DNA of 64,000 bases from an uncultured Paracoccaceae bacterium (GCA_947498985.1 CANMMF010000004.1:310001-374000), one strand, 5' to 3'. Counted from the first letter of the stretch, positions 1-9,128 are shown. Made by a program: numbers and translations. Notes: generated by a model not told the origin, from the sequence alone.

Positions 1-2
1 CG

Positions 3-941
3 GGGTATCTCGAAAGCCGCGGCATGCGCGCGGACCTGCTGATCGGGCACAGCCTTGGCGGGGCGGCGGTGCTGCGCGCGGCGCCGGAGATTGCCGCGGC
101 AAAGGCGGTTGTGACCATCGGCGCGCCGTTCGATCCCGGGCATGTGACGCATAATTTCGGCGACCGGCTGGAGGTCATCCGCAAGGACGGGCGCGCCAGC
201 GTCGATCTCGGCGGGCGGCCCTTCACGATCTCCAAGCGGTTTGTCGAGGATGTGGAGGCCGAAAAGCTCGACCCCGCCATCCGCTCGATGAAAAAGGCGC
301 TGCTGGTGCTGCACGCGCCGCGCGATGCGGTGGTCGATGTCTCGAACGCCACACAGATCTTCGTGGCCGCCAGACACCCCAAGAGCTTTGTGACGCTGGA
401 CGATGCCGACCATCTGGTGAGCCGGGCGGAGGATGCCGAATACGCCGCGGATGTGATCTCGGCCTGGGCCGGACGCTATCTCGACCTCAAGCCCCCCGCC
501 CCGCCCATCGGCGCGCCCGAAGGCATCGTGCGGGTGACCGAGGCCGATCCTGCGGGCTTCCTGCAGGACATCCAGAGCGGCCCGCATCACCATGCGGTCG
601 CCGATGAGCCCAAGGCCTATGGCGGCACCAATCGCGGCATGTCGCCTTACGGGTTTGTGGCCGCGGGGCTCGGCGCCTGTACCTCGATGACGATCCGCAT
701 GTATGCGCGGCGCAAGGGCTGGCCGCTGACCGGCGTGTCCGTCGATGTACAGCATGACAAGGTGCACGCGCAGGATGCCGAGACGGCGCAGGAAACCCGC
801 ATCGACCGCTTTATCCGCCGGGTGACGCTTGAGGGCGATCTAGACGATGATCAGCGCGCCCGGCTGATGGAGATTGCCGATAAATGCCCGGTGCACCGGA
901 CGCTTGAGAAAGGCGCCGAGATCGAGACCGAACTGGTCTGA
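3..941 (+). CDS. Alpha/beta hydrolase-OsmC fusion protein (5' partial)
   Basis: The reading frame is open from the first bases of the window, so the true start lies upstream. The N-terminal part is an alpha/beta hydrolase with nucleophile elbow GHSLGG. The C-terminal third (from about 540) is an OsmC/Ohr-type domain with both thiols expected of a peroxidase: Cys in LGACTSMT and Cys in DKCPVHRTLE. The family is known as a bifunctional hydrolase/OsmC protein; a role in organic hydroperoxide or thioester detoxification is inferred. A strong hairpin follows the stop. Confidence 0.85.
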   Translation, partial: GYLESRGMRADLLIGHSLGGAAVLRAAPEIAAAKAVVTIGAPFDPGHVTHNFGDRLEVIRKDGRASVDLGGRPFTISKRFVEDVEAEKLDPAIRSMKKALLVLHAPRDAVVDVSNATQIFVAARHPKSFVTLDDADHLVSRAEDAEYAADVISAWAGRYLDLKPPAPPIGAPEGIVRVTEADPAGFLQDIQSGPHHHAVADEPKAYGGTNRGMSPYGFVAAGLGACTSMTIRMYARRKGWPLTGVSVDVQHDKVHAQDAETAQETRIDRFIRRVTLEGDLDDDQRARLMEIADKCPVHRTLEKGAEIETELV

Positions 942-961
942 CGCGCGCACCTCGAAACGAC

Positions 962-989
962 AAAGGCCGGGGAAATGTCCCCGGCCTTT
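962..989. terminator. Bidirectional terminator between the OsmC fusion gene and bioY
   Basis: A perfect 11-bp stem, AAAGGCCGGGG / CCCCGGCCTTT, with a 6-base loop sits between two convergent genes. A T-rich tail follows on the plus strand. Confidence 0.75.
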
Positions 990-1017
990 CTTGTTGGTCT
1001 TGTCGGGCGGCCTGCCC

Positions 1018-1617
1018 TCAGCCGCGCGCGCGCCCGACCAGCGTCCAGGCCGCAGGCAGGATCAGCGCCGCCAGCGCCAGCTTGATGGCGTCGCCCAGCA
1101 GGAACGGCGTGAGCCCCCAGGCCAGGATCGGCTTGTCCCAGCCATAAAGCATGCCCAGCCAGATCAGCCCCGGCACATAGATCAGCACATTGCCGATCAG
1201 CATCGCACCGGCCATGCTGGGCGCGCTCCGATCCCAGCCGCGACGCGCCAGCAGCCCCAGCGCAACGGTGGCCAGCACGTAGCCCAGAAGGTAGCCGCCG
1301 GTGCCGCCCATCATGTAGCTGAGCCCGTAGGCCTCGGCGGAAGAGCCTGCAAACACGTCGAACCCCAGCGCGCCGACCAGCATGTAGCCCAGGATCGTGA
1401 CCAGCCCCAGCCGTGCGCCATACGCCGCGCCGATGGTCAGCACCGCAAAGGTGCCCATGGTGACCGGCACCGGCCACATCGGCACGCGGATCTTCGCCGC
1501 GATGGCCAGCACCGCGATGCCCAGCACAACCAGCGCCGCCTGCTTGAGCCGCAGCCCGATCCCGTCCTGCGCCCCGAACACCTCGGCCAGCACGTCGTTT
1601 CTCATCGTCAGGTTCAT
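1018..1617 (-). CDS. bioY: Biotin transporter BioY (ECF substrate-binding S component)
   Basis: 199 aa, the usual BioY length, with about six hydrophobic helices. Family features include the VPMWPVPVTMGTFAVLTIG segment near the N-terminus, GGTGGYLLGY in the middle and the GDAIKLALAALI segment near the end. It binds biotin in the inner membrane. No bioM/bioN ATPase or T component is adjacent, so it either acts alone, as described for some rhodobacterial BioY, or uses components encoded elsewhere. The start is the upstream ATG; MRNDVL four codons in is an alternative. Confidence 0.92.
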   Translation of the reverse strand: MNLTMRNDVLAEVFGAQDGIGLRLKQAALVVLGIAVLAIAAKIRVPMWPVPVTMGTFAVLTIGAAYGARLGLVTILGYMLVGALGFDVFAGSSAEAYGLSYMMGGTGGYLLGYVLATVALGLLARRGWDRSAPSMAGAMLIGNVLIYVPGLIWLGMLYGWDKPILAWGLTPFLLGDAIKLALAALILPAAWTLVGRARG

Positions 1618-1942
1618 CTCGTCCCCCGTTTGTCAGGAATATTGCCCCATTAACTGCCGTAATTGCTGCGCCGCCGCAAGCATGGTTGCGCTGCCGGAGC
1701 CATCAAATTTGCAAACCAAGACTTAACAGATGCAAATATTTCGCCTAGATTTCACCCGAAAAGACCCATGTCTCGCCCCTGCGCCACAGCCCATTTCTTC
1801 TCTTCAAAAATACCGCCGGGGGGTCTGGGGGGCTGGACCCCCAGCGGGTCGGCGCGCGAAGCGCGGCGAACCTTTCTGCTGCCGCAAAAAAAACCGCCCC
1901 CCGGATCTTTCGGAGGGCGGTCATCCAAAAAAACACCCCGCG
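1618..1942. other. Intergenic region without a gene
   Basis: It holds the bioY upstream region, an AT-richer stretch near 1690-1760 and a G/C-rich inverted stretch near 1815-1845 (GGGGGGCTGG / GGACCCCCAGC type). The pntB terminator lies at its right end. The ORFs crossing it look like shadows. Confidence 0.6.
1886..1921 (-). terminator. Rho-independent terminator of pntAB
   Basis: On the minus strand, 22 bases past the pntB stop, ACCGCCC pairs with GGGCGGT around an imperfect inner stem and is followed by a run of eight T. Confidence 0.75.
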
Positions 1943-3439
1943 TCAGGAGATCCGGTTGAGCAACTCAAGCAGCGACGCCTTCGCATCGCCGTAGAACATC
2001 CGCGTATTGTCCTTGAAGAACAGCGGGTTCTCGATGCCCGAATAGCCGGTGCCCTGGCCGCGTTTGGAGACAAACACCTGCTTGGCTTTCCAGCATTCCA
2101 GCACCGGCATGCCGGCGATGGGGCTGTTGGGATCGTCCTGGGCCGCCGGATTCACGATGTCGTTGGAGCCGATCACGATGGCCACATCCGTGTCGGGGAA
2201 GTCATCGTTGATCTCGTCCATCTCCAGCACGATGTCATAGGGCACCTTGGCCTCGGCCAGCAGCACGTTCATGTGACCGGGCAGACGGCCCGCGACCGGG
2301 TGGATGGCAAAGCGCACCTCCTTGCCCTTGGCGCGCAACCGGCGCGTCAGCTCGGCCACGTTCTGCTGGGCCTGCGCCACCGCCATGCCGTAGCCCGGGA
2401 TGATGATCACGCTGTCGGCCTCGTCAAGCGCGTTTGCCACGCCGTCCGCATCGATGGCGACCTGCTCGCCCTCGACCGCCATCTGTTCACCCGACGCGCC
2501 ACCAAAGCCGCCCAGGATGACCGACACAAAGGCCCGGTTCATTGCCTTGCACATGATGTAGCTCAGGATCGCACCCGAGGAGCCCACCAGCGCACCGACC
2601 ACGATCAGCAGATCGTTGCCAAGCGAGAAGCCGATCGCCGCCGCCGCCCAGCCCGAATAGCTGTTGAGCATCGAGACCACGACCGGCATGTCGGCGCCGC
2701 CGATGCCCATGATCAGGTGATAGCCGATGAAGAGCGCCAGAAGCGTCAGCAGCACCAGCGTCCAGCTGCCCGACCCGCCGAGATAAAGCGCCGCCAGTGC
2801 CAGCGAGCCCGCCGCGGCACCGGCGTTCAGCAGATGCCCGCCGGGCAGTTTCTTGGCCGCGCTGTCGACCTTGCCCGCAAGCTTGCCATAGGCGATGACC
2901 GACCCGGTGAAGGTCACCGCACCGATCCAGATACCCAGCACCAGCTCGACCCGCAGGATGGTGATCTCGACGGAGCTTTTCTTGGCGATGAGCTGACCGA
3001 AGGCCGAGAGCGTGTCGTTGACCTCCTTCGGCAGACCGATGGCGGTGTAGCCGTCCGGCCCGACAGCACCCATGACCTGCCCCGCGCCGTCGTAAAGACC
3101 GCCCACCATGTTGATCATCAGATCGGCGTTGAAGCCGACAAAGACCGCCGCCAGACCCACAAGGCTGTGCATGATCGCCACAAGTTCCGGCATCTGCGTC
3201 ATCTGCACCTTGGTGGCGAGCTGATAGCCCACCCCGGCCCCCAGCGCGATCAGCACCAGCGACACGATCCAGAGCCCTTGCCCCGGCCCCATCAGTGTGG
3301 CGATGACCGCGATGGCCATGCCGACGATGCCGTACCAGACCGCGCGTTTGGCGCTTTCCTGCCCCGAGAGCCCGCCCAGCGAAAGGATGAAGAGAACTGC
3401 TGCAACCGCATAGGCCGCAATGGTAAATCCGAAATCCAT
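1943..3439 (-). CDS. pntB: NAD(P) transhydrogenase subunit beta
   Basis: 498 aa. The N-terminal half has many membrane helices. The C-terminal half is the NADP(H)-binding domain III, with [10 protein letters not shown] and the [10 protein letters not shown] and [10 protein letters not shown] segments. With PntA it forms the inner-membrane proton-translocating transhydrogenase that makes NADPH from NADH at the expense of the proton gradient. It starts 12 bp after pntA, so the two are cotranscribed, and a terminator follows directly. Confidence 0.96.
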   Translation of the reverse strand: MDFGFTIAAYAVAAVLFILSLGGLSGQESAKRAVWYGIVGMAIAVIATLMGPGQGLWIVSLVLIALGAGVGYQLATKVQMTQMPELVAIMHSLVGLAAVFVGFNADLMINMVGGLYDGAGQVMGAVGPDGYTAIGLPKEVNDTLSAFGQLIAKKSSVEITILRVELVLGIWIGAVTFTGSVIAYGKLAGKVDSAAKKLPGGHLLNAGAAAGSLALAALYLGGSGSWTLVLLTLLALFIGYHLIMGIGGADMPVVVSMLNSYSGWAAAAIGFSLGNDLLIVVGALVGSSGAILSYIMCKAMNRAFVSVILGGFGGASGEQMAVEGEQVAIDADGVANALDEADSVIIIPGYGMAVAQAQQNVAELTRRLRAKGKEVRFAIHPVAGRLPGHMNVLLAEAKVPYDIVLEMDEINDDFPDTDVAIVIGSNDIVNPAAQDDPNSPIAGMPVLECWKAKQVFVSKRGQGTGYSGIENPLFFKDNTRMFYGDAKASLLELLNRIS

Positions 3440-3451
3440 GAGCCCGCCCCT

Positions 3452-5023
3452 TTACGATTTCTGGAACATGGCGAGCATGCGCCGTGTCACGAGGAAGCCG
3501 CCGAAAATGTTGATCGAGGCCATGAAAATGCCGAGCGCCGCAAGCAGCGTGATCAGGATCGAGCTTGATCCGATCTGGATGAGCGCGCCGAGGATGATGA
3601 TCGACGAGATCGCGTTGGTCACCGCCATCAGAGGCGTGTGCAGCGAATGCGCGACGTTCCAGATCACCTGGAAGCCGATGAAGACCGACAGGATGAAGAC
3701 GATGAAATGCTGCATGAAGCTCGCCGGGGCCACCAGACCCACCGCCAGCACAAGCACCGCGCCGATGGCAATCAGCGTGACCTGGCTTTTGGTCTGCGCC
3801 TTGAAGGCCGCGATTTCCTGCGCGCGCTTTTCCTCCGGCGTCAGCTCCTTGGCCTTTTCCTTGGGCTTGGCGGCAATCGCCTGCACCTTGGGCGGTGGCG
3901 GCGGGAAGGTGACCTCCTTGGCATGCGCGATGGTGGCGCCGCGGATCACGTCGTCTTCCATGTCGTGATTGACCTGACCGTCCTTTTCGGGCGTGAGATC
4001 GGTCATCATGTGGCGGATATTGGTGGCGTAAAGCGTCGAGCTCTGCGTCGCCATCCGGCTCGGAAAATCGGTATAGCCGATGATCGTGACGCCATTGTCG
4101 GTCACGATCTTCTCGTCCTTGACGGTGAGCTTGCAGTTGCCGCCCTTTTCCGCGGCCAGATCGACAATCACCGAACCGGGCTTCATCGCCTCGACCATGT
4201 CCTTGGTCCAGAGCTCCGGCGCCTCGCGGTTGGGGATGAGCGCCGTGGTGATCACGATGTCCATCTCGGGCGCCAATTCGCGGAACTTGGCCAGCTGCGC
4301 CTCGCGAAATTCCGGGCTCGAAACCGAGGCATAGCCGCCGGAGGCTGAGCCGTCCTGCTGCTCCTCGTCGAAATCGAGATAGACGAACTCGGCGCCCATG
4401 CTCTCGACCTGCTCGGCCACTTCGGGGCGCACGTCAAAGGCGTAGGTGATGGCCCCGAGGCTGGTGGAGGTGCCGATGGCCGCAAGCCCCGCCACGCCAG
4501 CACCGACGATCAGCACCTTGGCCGGCGGCACCTTGCCCGCCGCCGTGACCTGACCGGTAAAGAAGCGCCCGAAATTGTTGCCCGCCTCGATCACTGCGCG
4601 GTAGCCCGCGATATTGGCCATCGAGCTCAGCGCGTCCATCTTCTGCGCGCGGCTGATCCGCGGCACCATGTCCATCGCGATCACAGAGGCGCCCTGATCG
4701 GCGGATTGCTTCATCAGCTCTTCGTTCTGAGCGGGATAGAAGAACGAAATCAGGAGCTTGCCCGCGTCGAGCTTTTGCGCCTCCGCTTTGGTGGGCGGGC
4801 GGACCTTGGCGATCACGTCGGCGCCCTGCCAGAGCGCGTCGGCGCCCTCGACCACCTCGACACCGGCCTCCTTGTAAAGCGCGTCGGCAAAGCCCGCCGC
4901 GGCCCCGGCGCCGCTTTCGATCATGCAGTCATAGCCCAGCTTCTGCAGCTGTTTGGCCGAATCCGGCGTCATCGCAACCCGCGCTTCGCCGCTTTCGACC
5001 TCCTTTGGCGTCCCGATTTTCAC
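3452..5023 (-). CDS. pntA: NAD(P) transhydrogenase subunit alpha
   Basis: 523 aa from a GTG start (KIGTPKEVESGEARVAMTP), chosen because AGGGGG stands about 9 bases upstream and the homologous N-terminus begins here; an in-frame extension to 5299 looks non-coding. The NAD-binding Rossmann motif is GAGVAGLAA and the family segment RMATQSSTLYATNI follows. A proline/lysine-rich linker (PPPPPKVQAIAAKPKEKAKE) leads to about four C-terminal membrane helices. It is a single-chain alpha subunit, unlike the split PntAA/PntAB of Rhodospirillum. Confidence 0.95.
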   Translation of the reverse strand: MKIGTPKEVESGEARVAMTPDSAKQLQKLGYDCMIESGAGAAAGFADALYKEAGVEVVEGADALWQGADVIAKVRPPTKAEAQKLDAGKLLISFFYPAQNEELMKQSADQGASVIAMDMVPRISRAQKMDALSSMANIAGYRAVIEAGNNFGRFFTGQVTAAGKVPPAKVLIVGAGVAGLAAIGTSTSLGAITYAFDVRPEVAEQVESMGAEFVYLDFDEEQQDGSASGGYASVSSPEFREAQLAKFRELAPEMDIVITTALIPNREAPELWTKDMVEAMKPGSVIVDLAAEKGGNCKLTVKDEKIVTDNGVTIIGYTDFPSRMATQSSTLYATNIRHMMTDLTPEKDGQVNHDMEDDVIRGATIAHAKEVTFPPPPPKVQAIAAKPKEKAKELTPEEKRAQEIAAFKAQTKSQVTLIAIGAVLVLAVGLVAPASFMQHFIVFILSVFIGFQVIWNVAHSLHTPLMAVTNAISSIIILGALIQIGSSSILITLLAALGIFMASINIFGGFLVTRRMLAMFQKS

Positions 5024-5189
5024 GTCTTGATCCCCCTCTTTCGGTTTTGATGTGCACCTCAGGCAGGCGCGGGCAGATGGGCGTGCGCCCCGGTGATCCG
5101 GGGCGCGGGAAAAACTGGCGATGGGTCTATAGGGCTGACCTAAGTTCCACAACCGCACTCGCGGCTCTAGACCATAGCTTTCACAAAAG

Positions 5190-5633
5190 TTAAAGCCACC
5201 TTCGCGTTTGTTGCGTGTATCGGATGAAGTCGGCAACAAACTTGCGGCGCAATCGACCCTCCTCCGGCTCGATAAAGCGTTTTTCGAGGACCCAGACAAA
5301 GATCGGGATCAGTGGTAGCGCCACCACCGCGTCCCAGGTCAGGATCAGACCGGCCAGCACCATCGAATCACCCAGGTAGATCGGGTTGCGCGTGCGCTTG
5401 AAGATCCCCGAGGTGACGAGGCGGTCGGCATCCTTGTGGGGGATGAGGGTTGTGCGGTGCCGGTGCATCTCCATGACGGCGAGCGCCATCAGCACAAGCC
5501 CGCCACCAACGAGCAATCCGCCCAGCAGATCCGCCCAGACCGGGCCAAAGCCAAGCCCGAACGCACCGCGCGACATCCAGGCGATGACAAGGCAGGCGGC
5601 AAGCCAGACAGGCGGGAGATCGATCCATTTCAT
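5190..5633 (-). CDS. Isoprenylcysteine carboxyl methyltransferase-family membrane protein
   Basis: 147 aa with about four hydrophobic segments. The family signature is in the second half: RNPIYLGDSMVLAG, then the EEGRLRRKF...FIRYTQQTRRW block that forms the SAM-binding region in ICMT/PEMT-like integral membrane methyltransferases. The bacterial substrate is not predictable from sequence. It stands alone, downstream of the repeat region at 5.65-5.87 kb. Confidence 0.8.
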   Translation of the reverse strand: MKWIDLPPVWLAACLVIAWMSRGAFGLGFGPVWADLLGGLLVGGGLVLMALAVMEMHRHRTTLIPHKDADRLVTSGIFKRTRNPIYLGDSMVLAGLILTWDAVVALPLIPIFVWVLEKRFIEPEEGRLRRKFVADFIRYTQQTRRWL

Positions 5634-5680
5634 GGGGAACGGATTATGTCAGAGTGTCAGCATCGGCAATGCGGCGCGTT

Positions 5681-5708
5681 GGCAGCAAAAGCCCCGTCTT
5701 TTGCTGCC
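5681..5708. repeat. Perfect hairpin, 11-bp stem
   Basis: GGCAGCAAAAG pairs with CTTTTGCTGCC across the loop CCCCGT. Its right arm is the start of the direct repeat beginning at 5693. Confidence 0.7.
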
Positions 5709-5868
5709 GGTGGGCAAGGGCGTCTTTTGCACCGCAAAAGATCGCCAGCCCACACCGTCGCCAACCCGGGCGCCCCCCTGCACGTGCCCGTCTTTTGCTG
5801 CCGGTGGGCAAGGGCGTCTTTTGCACCGCAAAAGATCGCCAGCCCACACCGTCGCCATTCCGGGCGCA
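5693..5868. repeat. Two-copy tandem direct repeat, period 94 bp
   Basis: Positions 5693-5763 recur without a mismatch at 5787-5857 (71 bp), and similarity continues to about 5774/5868. Each unit contains the small inverted repeat CTTTTGC-ACC-GCAAAAG. Confidence 0.85.
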
Positions 5869-5973
5869 CCCTCTCAAAAGCCCAGCCTTTTGCAGCAGGG
5901 CGACCGCTCTTTCATTGCTGTTCGGCGACTTGTGGCGAGGCGCCCGGAGTGGCAATAACCCGGCAGGGGCGGA

Positions 5974-6918
5974 TCATTCCCACTCCATCTCCTCAAAGAC
6001 GCGGCCGGCGTTCTTGGTCGCCAACTCCTCGAACGTGTCCAGATGCGCCCAATCCGACTGGTCGACATAATAGGCGGAGGCCAGATCGCCACCCTCGTCG
6101 ATATGCGCGCCGATCTTGTCGCGAAGGTCCTTGATATAGTCCGACGTGTAACGCGTGACCTGCGCCATGTTGGTCGGATGGCCGTGCCCCGGGATCACGT
6201 AGGTCGCGCCGAGATCGGTGAACGGCCCGTCGAACGTCTCGATCCAGCAGGACGTACAGGTGTCGGCGAAAATCGGCGGCATGCGCTCGTGAAAGGCGAT
6301 ATCGCCCGCGATCACGATGTCCCATTGGGGGATCCAGACCTGCGTGTCGCCCGGCCCGTGGGCAGAGCCCAGATGCAGCACCTCGAGCGTCACATCGCCC
6401 ATCTCGACCACGTGCCTGTCCTCAAACGAGAGGTTGGCCGCGACGACGCGGGTGCCCTCGGCCTTGTCGCGGTTGTAGCGCATCATGCCCTGCAGGATGA
6501 AATCGCCGTTCTCGGCGACCTCTTCTATGGCCTCCACATGGGCGAGGATATCGACCCCGAGATCGGCCCAGTAGGCGTTGCCCAGCATCGCATGCCCCTG
6601 CCCGTTCTCGTTGATCACCAGCCGCACCGGCTGATCTGTGACCGCCCTGATCTCCTCGTGCAGGGCCGCGGCAAGGCGCACGCTGGCGCCGCCATTGACC
6701 ACAACCACGCCGTCTCCGGTCAGCACGAAGCTGAGATTGTTGTTGTGCCCGGCATTCTCGTAGGTCGGCGGCGCGGTTGCGCCGATGGCGGAAAAGACGT
6801 GAGGGATGACCTCGACGGGTTTGTCGTAAAGCTCCGATTGCGGGTACTTGTCGGCGATGTCTTCGCTTGCCATGGCGGTGCTTGCGGCCAGAACGGGTAT
6901 CGCGATCCAACGGGTCAT
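5974..6918 (-). CDS. MBL-fold (metallo-beta-lactamase-like) exported protein with degenerate zinc site
   Basis: 314 aa from the ATG at 6918 (TRWIAIPVLAASTAMASED), which gives a signal peptide; the longer frame upstream is non-coding. The MBL core is visible: HLGSAHGPGD, GDIAFHE and PGHGHPTN supply a His, Asp and His. The first metal motif, normally HxHxDH, reads NENGQGHAMLGN, so both leading His and the Asp are replaced. Similar exported MBL proteins occur near quinoprotein dehydrogenases, but no such partner is adjacent. Function unknown; possibly a one-metal or non-hydrolytic variant. Confidence 0.8.
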   Translation of the reverse strand: MTRWIAIPVLAASTAMASEDIADKYPQSELYDKPVEVIPHVFSAIGATAPPTYENAGHNNNLSFVLTGDGVVVVNGGASVRLAAALHEEIRAVTDQPVRLVINENGQGHAMLGNAYWADLGVDILAHVEAIEEVAENGDFILQGMMRYNRDKAEGTRVVAANLSFEDRHVVEMGDVTLEVLHLGSAHGPGDTQVWIPQWDIVIAGDIAFHERMPPIFADTCTSCWIETFDGPFTDLGATYVIPGHGHPTNMAQVTRYTSDYIKDLRDKIGAHIDEGGDLASAYYVDQSDWAHLDTFEELATKNAGRVFEEMEWE

Positions 6919-7065
6919 CCGGGGTCCTCCTATTGCCGAAATCATATTCGCATACGTGAATGATAATGCCAAGCGCCTCCTTGTGGTGGAACCGGAGCGC
7001 TTGTGTTGGCATCGCGTCCATGTAGGCTGGAGTCCGCGCGATGGGGCGCGCCAAGGGAGAACCAG

Positions 7066-7815
7066 ATGATCGAGGGAAAACATGCACTTGTGACCGGCGG
7101 CGGCACCGGGATCGGGTTGGCGATTGCGCAGGCTCTGGCCGCGAACGGCGCGCAGGTCACGATCTCGGGGCGGCGCATCGGCCCACTCAACGCGGCGTCC
7201 ACACCCTCCATCCACCCGCTGGTGATGGATGTCTCGGACGAAGACGCCGTGGTCTCCGGCGTCGCCAAGGCGGTCTATGAGCGCGGCCCGGTGCAGATCT
7301 GCGTTCCCAATGCGGGCATCGCCGAAGGCCGGGCCCTGCTGAAAACCGACATGGCGTTCTGGCGTCAGATGATGGCGATCAATGTCGACGGCGCGTTCCT
7401 GACGATCCGCGAATGCCTGAAATCCATGACTCGGACCGACTGGGGGCGGGTGATCGCCGTGAGCTCCATCGCGGGCCTGCGCGGGCTCAAGGGCGCGCCG
7501 ACTTATTCGGCCTCAAAACACGCGATGATCGGGCTCATCCGCGCGCTTGCGGCGGATTACGCGACCAAGCCATTCACCTTCAACGCGCTCTGCCCGGCCT
7601 ATGTCGACACCGAGATCATCACCCGCAACACCGCGTCCATCATGGAACGCACCGGTCTTGAAGAAGACAAGGCCCGGGCGATGATGGTCGATCTGAACCC
7701 GCATGGGCGTCTGATCGCGCCCGATGAAGTGGCCGAGGCCGCGCTGTGGCTCTGCGCGGAACGCTCGGGCAGCGTGAACGGACAGGCGATCCAGATCGCG
7801 GGGGGCGAGTTGTGA
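7066..7815 (+). CDS. SDR-family NAD(P)-dependent oxidoreductase
   Basis: 249 aa. Start at the ATG giving IEGKHALVTGGGTGIG, with AAGGGAGA 8-12 bases before it; the in-frame ATG at 7003 would add an unrelated leader. It has the cofactor-binding TGGGTGIG, the NAG motif (PNAGIAEG) and the catalytic Ser-Tyr-Lys in SSIAGLRGLKGAPTYSASK. The length matches classical SDRs. It resembles 3-hydroxybutyrate/3-oxoacyl reductases, but the substrate is not deducible. It is divergent from the MBL gene. Confidence 0.87.
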   Translation: MIEGKHALVTGGGTGIGLAIAQALAANGAQVTISGRRIGPLNAASTPSIHPLVMDVSDEDAVVSGVAKAVYERGPVQICVPNAGIAEGRALLKTDMAFWRQMMAINVDGAFLTIRECLKSMTRTDWGRVIAVSSIAGLRGLKGAPTYSASKHAMIGLIRALAADYATKPFTFNALCPAYVDTEIITRNTASIMERTGLEEDKARAMMVDLNPHGRLIAPDEVAEAALWLCAERSGSVNGQAIQIAGGEL

Positions 7816-7939
7816 GGTGAGACGCTGGACCGGGGTTGCATGGCGTCGGGTGTGTCGAACCGGCTGGTCGGAATGAGGATCGTTTGTCTGGAAAGTACCG
7901 CTAATAACGTTTCGTTTTCATAGCATTACGCAGAACACT

Positions 7940-8575
7940 TTATGCGATGGATGAATTTCCGCTTCTGGTCTCCACCTTCGCGGACAGACCCCGGCCAAAG
8001 AGCCGCGCGAGGCGCGACATATGTGCCTCGAAGGCTGCGAATGGCGGTGCCTTGACCCCGTCCAGCGCTGCCAGAATGGTGCGCGCCATCGCCTCCGGGG
8101 GCTCGATCAGGATAATGCGGCCCGCCATGGCTTCGCGTGACAACCAATCGGCAAAGAGCGCCGCAAGGCGCGCCTCCCCGTCGGCCACGATATCGGCGGA
8201 TGTGGCATTGCCGACCTCTATCAACTCCTGCCCGTGCGGAGAATCGAGAATGGCCTCGAACCGCGCGCCCGCCTTGGCGCGAAAGGCGCGCGCGAGGATC
8301 TCTGAGGGTGTGCCGGGCTGGCAGAGCGCCTCCCGGACCGCCGCTTCTGCGGCCTCGAAAAAGAGACCGACAAGATGGCGGGCGATGGCCTCCTTGCCGG
8401 GAAAATACTGGTAGAGCGCCGGGCGGGACATGCCCGCCGCGCGCGCGATGTCCTGCATCGATGTCTTGCGCACGCCGTAGCGCGCAAAGACGTCGAACGC
8501 GGCCTCGCAGATCTCCGTTTCCCGCGACGTGGTCTGGCGGTCTTCACTTTGCAGGCTCGGCATGTCTTCGCGCAT
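7940..8575 (-). CDS. TetR/AcrR-family transcriptional regulator
   Basis: About 211 aa from the ATG at 8575; an in-frame GTG at 8584 or ATG at 8560 is possible and no SD decides. The N-terminal helix-turn-helix reads TSMQDIARAAGMSRPALYQYF, typical of TetR; the C-terminal ligand domain is diverse. It is divergently transcribed from the molybdenum hydroxylase genes, and two identical-format inverted repeats lie between them, so it probably represses itself and that operon. Confidence 0.88.
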   Translation of the reverse strand: MREDMPSLQSEDRQTTSRETEICEAAFDVFARYGVRKTSMQDIARAAGMSRPALYQYFPGKEAIARHLVGLFFEAAEAAVREALCQPGTPSEILARAFRAKAGARFEAILDSPHGQELIEVGNATSADIVADGEARLAALFADWLSREAMAGRIILIEPPEAMARTILAALDGVKAPPFAAFEAHMSRLARLFGRGLSAKVETRSGNSSIA

Positions 8576-8586
8576 GGGTGACACTC

Positions 8587-8610
8587 TGACAATGGATGTT
8601 CATTCTGTCA
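8587..8610. promoter_or_regulatory. Candidate TetR operator 1
   Basis: Inverted repeat TGACA-N14-TGTCA just upstream of the TetR start. A further half-site TGACA stands at 8579-8583. The same format and spacing recur 34 bp downstream. Confidence 0.6.
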
Positions 8611-8620
8611 ATTTACACCC

Positions 8621-8644
8621 TGACAAAATATGACTACAATGTCA
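8621..8644. promoter_or_regulatory. Candidate TetR operator 2
   Basis: Second TGACA-N14-TGTCA inverted repeat, 32 bp before the ATG of the 2Fe-2S subunit gene, placed to overlap its promoter. Confidence 0.6.
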
Positions 8645-8675
8645 GGAACGTCCGTCTCAGCTCCGGAGCGCAACG

Positions 8676-9128
8676 ATGACCGATCTCACCGTCAACGGGA
8701 CCAGACATAGCGTGGATCTGCCAGAGGACATCCCCCTGCTCTGGGTGCTGCGGGACGCGCTGAACCTCACCGGAACGAAATACGGCTGCGGCGTCGCCGC
8801 CTGCGGGGCCTGCACGGTACAGATCGACGGCGAAGCGGTGCGGTCCTGCCAGATCGCGCTTGCGGATGTCTGGGGCGATGTGACCACAATCGAAGGCATC
8901 GGCTCGGAGGAGATGTTGCACGCCGTTCAACGCGCGTGGCTCGACCATCAGGTTGCGCAATGCGGCTATTGCCAGTCTGGGCAGATCATGCAGGCGGCAG
9001 CGCTGCTGGCCGAGACGCCCAGACCCTCGGATGCCGAGATCGATGCCGCCATGGGTGGCAATCTCTGCCGATGCGGCACCTATCCGCGGATCCGCGCGGC
9101 GATCAAATCCGCCGCCGGAGCGGCCTGA
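8676..9128 (+). CDS. (2Fe-2S)-binding subunit of a molybdenum hydroxylase (IorA/XDH small-subunit type)
   Basis: 150 aa. Two 2Fe-2S clusters are visible: the plant-ferredoxin type with [12 protein letters not shown] and a fourth Cys in VRSC, and the helical type with QCGYCQSGQ and NLCRCGTY. It transfers electrons from the Mo site of the neighbouring subunit. It starts 3 bp before the large-subunit gene, so the two are cotranscribed. The pair resembles isoquinoline 1-oxidoreductase or periplasmic aldehyde oxidoreductase; the substrate is unknown. Confidence 0.92.
   Translation: MTDLTVNGTRHSVDLPEDIPLLWVLRDALNLTGTKYGCGVAACGACTVQIDGEAVRSCQIALADVWGDVTTIEGIGSEEMLHAVQRAWLDHQVAQCGYCQSGQIMQAAALLAETPRPSDAEIDAAMGGNLCRCGTYPRIRAAIKSAAGAA

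Larger units (their letters stand above)
5634..5973. other. Intergenic repeat region
   Basis: No gene is supported. The short ORFs here on both strands are shadows of the duplicated unit. The region contains a perfect 11-bp-stem hairpin and a 94-bp-period direct repeat, listed separately. Confidence 0.7.

Noticed and set aside
1730-3568. 612-codon plus-strand frame over pntB
   Set aside because: It is the antisense shadow of pntB: His/Arg/Asp-rich composition and no family resemblance, while the minus frame is an unmistakable transhydrogenase.
5693-5868. Possible CRISPR-like repeat array
   Set aside because: Only two units of 94 bp without unique spacers of regular size and no cas genes nearby.
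5644-5955. Cluster of short ORFs with repeated GAFAA/PLPTGSK-like peptides
   Set aside because: They only reflect the 94-bp DNA repeat read in several frames.
7003-7065. Longer N-terminus for the SDR protein
   Set aside because: The added residues do not fit the SDR fold, and a good SD precedes the ATG at 7066.
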